From: Bacteroidales bacterium
GTDB lineage: Bacteria; Bacteroidota; Bacteroidia; Bacteroidales; ML635J-15
Length of the DNA stretch: 6,686 nucleotides
Assembly: GCA_028701945.1 (NCBI GenBank)
Contig: JAQVPT010000203.1
Location: forward strand, 1 to 6,686
Direction: 5' to 3'
Part shown: positions 1 through 6,657 of the stretch, piece after piece
Numbering within the stretch: the stretch's first letter is position 1
Layout: each line of letters opens with the position of its first letter
Made by a program: the position numbers and the translations under genes
Notes under the pieces: generated by a model
Told to the model about the DNA's origin: nothing
What the model saw: the letters and a program-made list of their open reading frames with translations, nothing else
The model's database searches: none

Positions 1-990
1 TTTGATAATCCTATTTAATTGAGCCTTAATTTTAGTTTCGGCAGGTGCAAAATTAGTTTCAGGATATAATTTTCCATTTATCATAAATAAGCCTGGAAAG
101 ACTGCTCCTTGAATATATGCATCTAATTGTGAAAATAATTTATCTCCTTTTATAAGATTTTTATTAAACATCGATGATTTTCCATTCGACAATAAGTCAG
201 AAATTAAATCACTTGCATAATAATCCTCACTAAGTCGCTCAGACATGTGATAAGCCATATAAATCGCATCTGCTGTAACATCCCTCTCAAGAATCAATTC
301 TCTTTTTTCGGTTTGCACTGGCTCTAACGGAATTTCTATATTTTTCATATCTCTATGCGGAATATTTCCGAACCACTTTTCTGTAAGTTTTAAGATATTT
401 TCGGGCTCGACATTACCTGCAACAACTAAAATTGCATTATTTGGAGCATAATGATTATAGAAAAAATCTTTAACTTCTTGCATGCTGGCATCAGTAATAT
501 GGCTAATTTCTTTTCCTATAGTTGACCATTTATATGGATGCACTTTATATGCAAGCGGTCGTAAATAGAGCGACACATCGCCATAAGGCTGGTTCAAATA
601 TCTTTGACGAAACTCTTCGGAGACAACATTTTTTTGTACATCCAAACTTTTTTGTGAAAAAGCTAATTTAAGCATTCTATCAGACTCTAAATAAAAGGCT
701 GTTTCTATATTTTGCAGAGGAATTGTGATATAGTAATTTGTAATATCGTTGCTTGTAAAAGCGTTGTTTTCACCGCCAGCCCGTTGTAAAACAGTATCAA
801 ATTCAGGGATATTAGCGGATCCACCAAACATAAGATGTTCAAATAAGTGAGCAAATCCTGTTCTATTTTCGTCTTCATTTACTGCTCCAACTTTATAAAG
901 TGTATTAACAGACACCAAAGGCGTTGATTTATCCTGATAAACCAAGAGTGTTAATCCATTTTTAAGAATAAATCTATCAAATTTTATCAT
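1..990 (-). CDS. M16 family zinc peptidase (insulinase/processing-peptidase type), N-terminal 330 codons, 3' end outside window
   Basis: The frame is open from the ATG at 990 to the window edge. It begins MIKFDRFILKNGLTLLVYQD, the usual M16 opening strand, and has no signal peptide, so a cytoplasmic enzyme is likely. The inverted zinc motif HLFEH lies at residues 48-52: His48 and His52 should bind zinc and Glu51 should be the catalytic base. VVSEEFRQR at 122-130 supplies the third ligand, probably Glu126. It is followed by the YLNQPYGD stretch (131-138) typical of Bacteroidota M16 proteins. AGGENNAFTSND (71-82) is the conserved active-site edge strand, and HYAPNNAILVVAGNV (180-194) ends the first M16 domain. 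The second domain begins near residue 230, with DLLSNGKSSMF at 265-275. Family members of this form are about 410 residues, so roughly 80 are missing. They often sit beside a partner subunit lacking HxxEH, which would lie to the left. The enzyme probably degrades peptides; its substrate is unknown. Confidence 0.93.
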   Translation of the reverse strand, partial: MIKFDRFILKNGLTLLVYQDKSTPLVSVNTLYKVGAVNEDENRTGFAHLFEHLMFGGSANIPEFDTVLQRAGGENNAFTSNDITNYYITIPLQNIETAFYLESDRMLKLAFSQKSLDVQKNVVSEEFRQRYLNQPYGDVSLYLRPLAYKVHPYKWSTIGKEISHITDASMQEVKDFFYNHYAPNNAILVVAGNVEPENILKLTEKWFGNIPHRDMKNIEIPLEPVQTEKRELILERDVTADAIYMAYHMSERLSEDYYASDLISDLLSNGKSSMFNKNLIKGDKLFSQLDAYIQGAVFPGLFMINGKLYPETNFAPAETKIKAQLNRIIK

Positions 991-1011
991 AAGTTATTTT
1001 TTTTGAGCCTA

Positions 1012-1019
1012 CAAAGGTA
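1012..1019 (-). promoter_or_regulatory. Candidate -7 box for the M16 gene (TACCTTTG)
   Basis: Read on the minus strand, TACCTTTG matches the Bacteroidota -7 consensus TAnnTTTG exactly. It lies 21 bases before the ATG, giving a leader of roughly 15 bases. No clear TTTG -33 element is seen at the expected spacing; the nearest TTTG is too close. The leader is A-rich with no Shine-Dalgarno sequence, as is normal for the phylum. Confidence 0.45.
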
Positions 1020-1043
1020 GTAAAACAAACTTAACCTGCTTAT

Positions 1044-1171
1044 TGTCTGTCTATAATGTCCGATTTCTGCGTTATGCTTGCATTGGCAACCTGTTATCCG
1101 TCAGTTGACGGAGTAAACTCCTGATTACCAATACTTCGCAAGCCTTGAACTCGAACATTATAGCTCAGACA
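1044..1171. repeat. 128-base imperfect palindromic intergenic element
   Basis: Nested, collinear inverted arms cover the whole stretch: TGTCTG (1044-1049) with CAGACA (1166-1171); CTATAATGT (1051-1059) with ACATTATAG (1155-1163); GCTTGC (1076-1081) with GCAAGC (1138-1143); ATTGG (1082-1086) with CCAAT (1128-1132); and at the centre CCGTCA (1098-1103) with TGACGG (1106-1111) around a 2-base loop. The arms differ by small insertions, so it would fold as one long bulged hairpin in DNA or RNA. No coding frame is evident. It resembles a dispersed palindromic repeat (MITE or REP-like), but only this copy is visible apart from a 12-base match at 1271-1282. Confidence 0.75.
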
Positions 1172-1260
1172 CTTGACTTTATTGACAGAAACTATGTAGT
1201 CTTTGCAATAAAACGCCAAATTACTTATAAATATTTAAAATATTATGGGTATTCGTGAAT

Positions 1261-1490
1261 CGCTACGCTTATTTCTGCGTTACTCTCGTGTTGAAAACAG
1301 TTATTTCGACAAGCCAATGACCTTGTCTTTGACGTTTTCTTACCTGTCTGCTGACAGGCAGGTCAAAGACATAAGAATAAGGAAGGAGTTTTAGCTGCAC
1401 TGCGTTGTGCTGAGCCTGTTTATAAAAACAACAAAACATCTTCGTCAATTCAGCATACTTTATTGTTTGATAATCCCTTATAAATAGCGT
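1261..1490. repeat. Non-coding, hairpin-rich repeat-like block
   Basis: No gene is supported here. ATTTCTGCGTTA at 1271-1282 repeats the same 12 bases found inside the palindrome at 1063-1074, with weaker similarity just after it. A hairpin has outer arms GTCTTTGAC (1325-1333) and GTCAAAGAC (1362-1370) and an inner stem CCTGTC (1343-1348) / GACAGG (1353-1358) with a 4-base loop. A second small hairpin pairs GCTGCAC with GTGCTGAGC (1394-1415), with a 2-base bulge. The right part contains the 46-base sequence that recurs inverted beyond the large gene. The block is G+C-richer than the DNA around it. It looks like dispersed intergenic repeat material, which is an inference because only this window is visible. 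The stretch 1172-1260 shows nothing recognisable. Confidence 0.55.
1424..1469 (-). repeat. Left arm of a 46-base inverted repeat flanking the C25 protease gene
   Basis: Read on the minus strand this segment matches 6612-6657 on the plus strand at 42 of 46 positions without gaps. The shared core includes AATAAAGTATGC, GAATTGACGAA and TTTTGTTGTTTTT. The outer boundary is sharp: sequence left of 1424 does not match sequence right of 6657. On the inner side weaker similarity continues (TTTAT, then a G run, then the repeat). Confidence 0.85.
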
Positions 1491-1551
1491 TTAATATAAT
1501 TTATCTGTAATAGGACTTAAATCACACACAAAAAATGGCAATTTTGTTATT

Positions 1552-1580
1552 TTTGATGCAACCTTTACTGTTTATATTGG
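1552..1580 (+). promoter_or_regulatory. Candidate promoter of the C25 protease gene (TTTG, 17 bases, TATATTGG)
   Basis: TTTG at 1552-1555 and TATATTGG at 1573-1580 are 17 bases apart. They match the Bacteroidota -33 TTTG and, at 7 of 8 positions, the -7 TAnnTTTG. Transcription would start near 1586, leaving a leader of about 30 bases, mostly A and T, with no Shine-Dalgarno sequence before the ATG at 1615. In such A+T-rich DNA a chance match is possible. Confidence 0.4.
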
Positions 1581-1614
1581 GTTTTACAAATAGTGTTAAA
1601 AAAAATATTCTATT

Positions 1615-4600
1615 ATGAAAAAAGTTTTCCTAAGTGTTATTATTATTCTGTGTGTTTCTGCATTATTTGCACAACGTAGTTATGAAAGGTCTTATGAACA
1701 AGCCTCAGAAGGTGTTTATGATATTAGTTTTGACCTAAATTATTGGGATATCCAAGAGACAACAATTGATGGCAATACCTATCAGGTTATTGACATTGGA
1801 GTTTCCACAACTACCGACAAAGCTGGCTGGGCAGAACTTCCATTTATTAGTGCATCAGTGCAATTGCCTAAATTAAAAGATGTTGATTATGAGGTAATTT
1901 ACACCGATTACACCGATTACACATTGGATTATCCCTTACTTCCTTCGAGAGGAGTTATTTACAGAAATCAAGACCCATCAGAAATACCATATTCAATTGA
2001 TCCAGCATCTATCATAGACGAGTTTTATCCTGCAAACATTGCAAAAGCAGATGAGCCTTTTATTTTTAGAGATGTACGTGGAACTGCTGTTAGAGTATCT
2101 CCATTTCAGTATAATTCTGCCACAAATACTCTCAGAGTTTACAGTTCAATAAAAGTGCGACTTACAGAAAATAACGAATTACCAACAAATCCACTTTTGT
2201 CGGATCATGTAAATAAAATTGTTGAGGTTGATGGAATTTACAAAAGCATGTTTATAAATTATGACACAGGTGCTAAATTAAGTGCTAACCTAACAATGAA
2301 CGAATATGGCGACATATTAGTAATTACAACTTCTGCCTACATGTCCACTATGGAGCCATACATTACATGGAAAAAAGAAATGGGATACAACGTAACTTCA
2401 ACAACTGTTGCAAATGGAACAAATGTTGCTTCAACTATATCTTCAGCATATTCTTCAAATCCAAATCTACTTTATGTGCAGCTTGCTGGAGATTGGGCCA
2501 ATATTAAATCTCCTACAATTTCGAGCGATGGCGTAAATTGTCCAACAGACCCACATACAGGATGCGTTTCAGGTTCTGATGATTATATTGATATTTCGGT
2601 TGGACGTTTTTCTTGCTCAAATACTACCGATTTAACAACTCAAATTAATAAAGCTATCGATTACGAGAAAAATCCTGATATGACAAGTGGTTGGAGAGAA
2701 ACATTTATTGGAATTGCATCTGATGAAGGAAGTGGAATGGGTGATGATAGCGAAATTGACTATACTCATGTTCAAAGGATATATACTTACCGTTTAGCTC
2801 CTTTTACATACAACACGCATAAAGAGAACTACGCCCCTACAGCATACGCTAACACCTTAAAAGGACATATAAACTCTGGAGCTTCTACAATTGCCTATTG
2901 TGGTCATGGAGGAGAAACATCCTTTGTTACAACTGGCTTTGATAATGACGATATCAATAGTTTAACAAATGGAAACAAATTACCGTTTATAGTTTCTGTT
3001 GCCTGTGTAAATGGTGCATTTCATACCGAGGCATCATGTTTTGCAGAAACTTGGCTTAGAAAATCGGGCGGTGGTGCAGTAGTAACTTGGATGTCAACAA
3101 TAAACCAAGCTTGGACACCTCCACAAAGAGGACAGGATTATTTTTATGACATTTTAGTAGGTGGATTTAATTATGACACTGATGGAATAAGTGCTACAAC
3201 AGGAATAAACACAAGTGAACAACGTACACACTGGGGTTCAATAGTAGTAAATACAGCAGTTTTAATGCTTACCGAAAACAATTCTTCTTCTGATATTGAA
3301 ACGATCAAAACATGGACAACTTTTGGTGATGCGTCGCTTCAATTAAGGACCAAAACACCTGAGGCTTTAACACTAACCAACACCGAACCAATGGTTGGGC
3401 AAGATTTTACTGGAATCGCAAAAATTAATGGAACTCCTGCTGAGAATGTACTTATCTGTATTTCTGCGGATGATAATTATTACTCTGGTTTAACAAATAG
3501 CTCTGGAGCATACTCAATTTCTCATAGTCTAACAGTCGGAGAAGCTTTATTGGTTGCAACAGCTTTTAACTCAACTTCTGTTTATGAAACAACAACAGTT
3601 ACTGAAGATAACCCATGTTTCCCTGTAAATAACATTGTTGGAACTTCTTCAGGTAGCAGCGTTACACTTACTTGGGAATTACCTACTGAAGGAAATGCTT
3701 CAGGATACAATATTTACAGAGAAGGAACATTTCAAACAACAACAGCACTTCTTACATCTACTCAAAATAGTGTAGCAAACGGAACTTATGAATATTGTGT
3801 AAAACCAATATTTGCTGGTGAAGAATGCTACAATGCAGCATGCGTTACTGTGGTTGTTAATGATGGTAGCAATAATGATTGTGAATCTCCTATAAATCTT
3901 TCGATAAACGAAGTTAATTCAACTACTCATACATTAACTTGGAATGAGCCAGCAGGAACAAACAATATTTTTGATGATATTGAATCTCATACCGCATTTA
4001 CAATAAATTCCGCTGGCAATGTACCTTGGACATTTATAGATGGAGACAATCAAACAACATATAGTATTGCAGACTATACCTTTACCAATAACGGCTCACA
4101 AATGGCAACAATTGTGTTTGATCCAAATCTTGTTGTACACGAAACAAATGGGACTCCATTAACAGAAACTACTGATGGAACGCCATTTACAGCACATTCT
4201 GGCGATCAATTCTTTGCATGTTTTAACGCTAGCTCTTCAACACAAACTAACGATTGGATAATAAGTCCAGAACTTAACTTTTCCTCTCCGTTTGAATTTA
4301 CTTTTCAAGCTCGCAGTGGACACAAATCTGCTTATCCCGAAAGTTTTGTTGTGAAGTACTCAACAACAACGAACACCCAAGCTGCATTTACCAATGTTCT
4401 TCAAACAGTAGCGTCTGCACCTTTTACATGGACAGAATACTCATACAATGTTCCAGCAAATGCTAAATATGTAGCAATAAATTGCAACTCAAACGACCAG
4501 TATTATTTCTGTGTTGATGATATTTATATTGGGGACGGAACAATGCCTAGCGCTGCTTTAACTGGTTATAATATTTATTGCGATGGCGTTTTCTTAACAA

Positions 4601-6540
4601 ATACTAATTTAACAACATTTACAAATATTGAAGCGGATGAAGATTATCATGAATATTGCGTCGAAGCCACTTATGCTGACAACTGTATCTCACCAAAAAT
4701 TTGTGAAACAATTGGGGCGGCCGCAGTAACTTATGAAATTGTAGCGACTGCAGGTTCAAACGGTTCTATCTCACCAACTGGAACTACAACTGTAAACGAA
4801 GGTACAAATAAAACATACACGATTACACCAGCAAACTGCTACGAAGTTGCAGATGTTCTTGTAAATAGTGTTAGCGTTGGTGCGATTTCTACTTATACAT
4901 TTAGTAATGTAACTGCAAACCATACAATCTCTGCAAGTTTTAGTCAAATATCTTATTCGGTTACTGCAAATGCAGGCACAGGTGGTAATATTACAGTTGC
5001 AAGTAGTGTTAGCTGTGGCGATAATCTTACTTTTACTGTTAGTGCAAACACTTGCTACGAAATTGAAACAGTATCAGTGAATGGAACACCTGTAACTCTT
5101 AGTGGCAATTCTTATACAATTAACAATATTACAGAAAACATTATTATAGCTGCAAACTTTACAGAAATAGAATATAATGTTACAACAAATGCGGCAACTG
5201 GAGGTTCGATTACAGTGAACTCTACTGTTAATTGTGATGATAACCTTACTTTTACTGTCGATGCTGATGCATGTTATGAAATTGCAACAGTTACTGTAAA
5301 CGGGAATCCTGTTACTTTAAGCGGAAACAGTTATACTATTAACAATGTTGACGAAAACATTACAATCAATGCTTTATTCGATATTATTAACTACACTGTA
5401 ACTGCAAATTCTGGTGCTGGAGGCAGTATTAATGTCGCAAGCAGTGTTAATTGCGGGGATAATCTCACCATTACTTTTGTTCCTGATGCTTGCAATGAAT
5501 TAACAAGTGCTGAGATCAATGGAACTCCTATTACTGTAACGAATAACTCATATACTATTAATAATGTAACTGAAAACATTACTATTAATACGACTTATGA
5601 AGTTGCGGACAACTTTACAATTACAACTAATGCTGGAACAGGAGGTAACATTTCAGCTTCTGCTATTTTAGCTGAATGTGGTGATGATGTTTCATTTACT
5701 GTTACACCAGATGTTTGTTACCAAATAGGAACCGTTACAGTTAATGATATTCCAGTTACTCTTATAGGTGGTAGCTATACAATAACAAATATTACAGAAG
5801 AAATTATCATAACTGCAACATTTAATCAAATCATGTACGCAATTACAACTAATGCAGGAACAGGCGGAGCGATTAATGGTGCCGGAACACAAATTGGTTG
5901 TGGAGAAACTCTCACTTTTACTGTTGATGCCGAAACTTGTTACCAAGTAGAAAGTATTACACTTAACGGAAATCCTTTACCAATTACAGGTTCGGGTTAT
6001 TCTATCAATAATATTTCGGGGAATATGACAATTGAAGCAACATTTAGTCTGCTTAGCTACACAATTACTGCTAATGCTGGAACTGGCGGAAACATAACTC
6101 CTCAAGGTAATATAGAAATTGACTGTGGAACTAATCAAAACTTTACAATCACTCCAAATGCCAATTACACTATTTTAGATGTTATGGTTAATGGATTAAG
6201 CGTTGGTGTTGTTTCAGATTATGAGTTTACAAACATAACAAGTAATAAAGCAATTACAGCAACATTCCAACACTCAACAGACATTGCGAGTAACATCAAA
6301 TCAGACATTAGTGTTTTTCCAAATCCTGCTGATAATTTGATTACAGTTGAGCTTAATTATAATGATACAAAAGCAAAGACCTTAAACATATTAACAATTG
6401 ACGGAAAAATTGCAAAAGCTTGTAACATTACTTCAGATAAAACAGAAGTTGATATCAGCGAACTTGCTTCGGGAGTTTACTTCCTCAACATTAAATCTGA
6501 TCAAGAGTCCTTACAAACCATTAAATTGATAAGATTGTAA
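1615..6540 (+). CDS. Secreted gingipain-like C25 cysteine protease with cleaved-adhesin domain, seven-repeat stalk and T9SS sorting domain
   Basis: A complete 1641-residue protein. Residues 1-19 are a Sec signal peptide with probable cleavage at ALFA|Q, leaving N-terminal Gln. A C25 propeptide spans about 21-225. The catalytic domain (about 231-580) carries CGHGGET with His431 and VACVNGAF with Cys464, 33 residues apart as in gingipains. It also has STINQAWTPPQRGQD (494-508) and TWTTFGDASL (566-575), both close to RgpB. An Ig-like domain follows (583-665), then an Fn3-like domain (668-750). A second Fn3-like domain (756-782 plus 980-1033) is interrupted by a cleaved-adhesin domain (786-975). 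Seven InlB-B-like repeats fill 1040-1554. The end is a type A T9SS sorting domain with VFPNPADN (1567-1574) and a final KLIRL. The protein should act on the cell surface or outside as an endopeptidase with an adhesive region, like RgpA/Kgp. It is not PorU, which lacks the adhesin and its own sorting tail. The start at 1615 is set by the signal peptide. Confidence 0.95.
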   Translation: MKKVFLSVIIILCVSALFAQRSYERSYEQASEGVYDISFDLNYWDIQETTIDGNTYQVIDIGVSTTTDKAGWAELPFISASVQLPKLKDVDYEVIYTDYTDYTLDYPLLPSRGVIYRNQDPSEIPYSIDPASIIDEFYPANIAKADEPFIFRDVRGTAVRVSPFQYNSATNTLRVYSSIKVRLTENNELPTNPLLSDHVNKIVEVDGIYKSMFINYDTGAKLSANLTMNEYGDILVITTSAYMSTMEPYITWKKEMGYNVTSTTVANGTNVASTISSAYSSNPNLLYVQLAGDWANIKSPTISSDGVNCPTDPHTGCVSGSDDYIDISVGRFSCSNTTDLTTQINKAIDYEKNPDMTSGWRETFIGIASDEGSGMGDDSEIDYTHVQRIYTYRLAPFTYNTHKENYAPTAYANTLKGHINSGASTIAYCGHGGETSFVTTGFDNDDINSLTNGNKLPFIVSVACVNGAFHTEASCFAETWLRKSGGGAVVTWMSTINQAWTPPQRGQDYFYDILVGGFNYDTDGISATTGINTSEQRTHWGSIVVNTAVLMLTENNSSSDIETIKTWTTFGDASLQLRTKTPEALTLTNTEPMVGQDFTGIAKINGTPAENVLICISADDNYYSGLTNSSGAYSISHSLTVGEALLVATAFNSTSVYETTTVTEDNPCFPVNNIVGTSSGSSVTLTWELPTEGNASGYNIYREGTFQTTTALLTSTQNSVANGTYEYCVKPIFAGEECYNAACVTVVVNDGSNNDCESPINLSINEVNSTTHTLTWNEPAGTNNIFDDIESHTAFTINSAGNVPWTFIDGDNQTTYSIADYTFTNNGSQMATIVFDPNLVVHETNGTPLTETTDGTPFTAHSGDQFFACFNASSSTQTNDWIISPELNFSSPFEFTFQARSGHKSAYPESFVVKYSTTTNTQAAFTNVLQTVASAPFTWTEYSYNVPANAKYVAINCNSNDQYYFCVDDIYIGDGTMPSAALTGYNIYCDGVFLTNTNLTTFTNIEADEDYHEYCVEATYADNCISPKICETIGAAAVTYEIVATAGSNGSISPTGTTTVNEGTNKTYTITPANCYEVADVLVNSVSVGAISTYTFSNVTANHTISASFSQISYSVTANAGTGGNITVASSVSCGDNLTFTVSANTCYEIETVSVNGTPVTLSGNSYTINNITENIIIAANFTEIEYNVTTNAATGGSITVNSTVNCDDNLTFTVDADACYEIATVTVNGNPVTLSGNSYTINNVDENITINALFDIINYTVTANSGAGGSINVASSVNCGDNLTITFVPDACNELTSAEINGTPITVTNNSYTINNVTENITINTTYEVADNFTITTNAGTGGNISASAILAECGDDVSFTVTPDVCYQIGTVTVNDIPVTLIGGSYTITNITEEIIITATFNQIMYAITTNAGTGGAINGAGTQIGCGETLTFTVDAETCYQVESITLNGNPLPITGSGYSINNISGNMTIEATFSLLSYTITANAGTGGNITPQGNIEIDCGTNQNFTITPNANYTILDVMVNGLSVGVVSDYEFTNITSNKAITATFQHSTDIASNIKSDISVFPNPADNLITVELNYNDTKAKTLNILTIDGKIAKACNITSDKTEVDISELASGVYFLNIKSDQESLQTIKLIRL
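1901..1922 (+). repeat. Short tandem repeat, 9-base unit ACACCGATT, about 2.4 copies
   Basis: Two exact units (1901-1909, 1910-1918) and a partial third encode TDYTDYT in the propeptide, continuing as LDY. The unit is a multiple of three, so copy changes would lengthen or shorten the protein without a frameshift. Confidence 0.8.
4732..6276 (+). repeat. Seven tandem 73-74-residue repeats inside the C25 protein (InlB B-repeat-like)
   Basis: Units start at residues 1040, 1114, 1187, 1260, 1334, 1408 and 1482; the last ends near 1554. The common pattern is Y-x-[IV]-T-x-NAGTGG-x-I near the start, then C-G-D-N-L-T-F-T-V, then CY-x-[IV], then VNG-x-PVT, then SYTINN[IV]-T-E-N-I and a closing [AI]-x-F. 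This matches the divergent InlB B-repeat type (often reported as Flg_new_2), a small beta-rich module of surface stalks. Units 2-6 each carry two Cys 13 residues apart; unit 1 has only the second and unit 7 only the first. Codons differ strongly between units even where the protein is identical, so the array is not a recent DNA expansion. Its likely job is to hold the protease and adhesin away from the outer membrane anchor. Confidence 0.85.
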
Positions 6541-6563
6541 AAAATAAAACAAAAGAAACCTTA

Positions 6564-6594
6564 ACTGCCTGCTTAAAAACAGGCAGTTTTTTTT
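6564..6594 (+). terminator. Rho-independent terminator of the C25 protease gene
   Basis: ACTGCCTG (6564-6571) pairs with CAGGCAGT (6580-6587) around the 8-base loop CTTAAAAA, followed by an unbroken run of T to 6594. It begins 24 bases after the TAA stop, so the gene is probably transcribed alone. Confidence 0.9.
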
Positions 6595-6611
6595 ATCTTA
6601 GGGGGGCTTGC

Positions 6612-6657
6612 CAAATAATAAAGTATGCAGAATTGACGAAAATATTTTGTTGTTTTT
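6612..6657 (+). repeat. Right arm of the 46-base inverted repeat flanking the C25 protease gene
   Basis: Matches the reverse complement of 1424-1469 at 42 of 46 positions; differences are at 6616, 6630, 6641 and 6644. It starts 17 bases after the terminator T run, behind a G-rich stretch (AGGGGGG). No gene is visible from 6595 to the window end. Confidence 0.85.

Noticed and set aside
1355..1483. 42-codon open frame in the intergenic region (ends TTLLFDNPL-like)
   Set aside because: No start codon, a stop just upstream, and it overlaps hairpins and an inverted-repeat arm that also occurs beyond the large gene; better explained as repeat sequence.
1651..1653. Cys13 in the signal peptide as a lipoprotein lipobox
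   Set aside because: The residues before it (IIL) do not match the L-[AS]-[GA]-C lipobox, it sits inside the hydrophobic core, and ALFA|Q is a good signal peptidase I site.
4717..4724. GCGGCCGC (NotI site) in an A+T-rich gene, possible cloning scar
   Set aside because: It is in frame and encodes the Ala linker GAAAV between the Fn3-like domain and the repeats; flanking sequence shows no vector.
5391..5579. Antisense open frame of 62 codons
   Set aside because: It lies wholly opposite the repeat array, its sequence is the mirror of Thr/Val/Asn-rich codons, and it has no promoter or recognisable domain.
5692..5946. Antisense open frame of 84 codons rich in Cys, Ser and Asn
   Set aside because: Its composition is the complement of the repeat codons and it shows the 74-residue periodicity of the sense array; no independent coding evidence.
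1354..6586. ACAGGCAG shared by the intergenic hairpin (1354-1361) and the terminator stem (6579-6586)
   Set aside because: Only eight bases, in different contexts; likely chance.
1424..6657. Classical insertion sequence or transposon with the protease as cargo
   Set aside because: No transposase or recombinase between the arms and no target-site duplication next to them.
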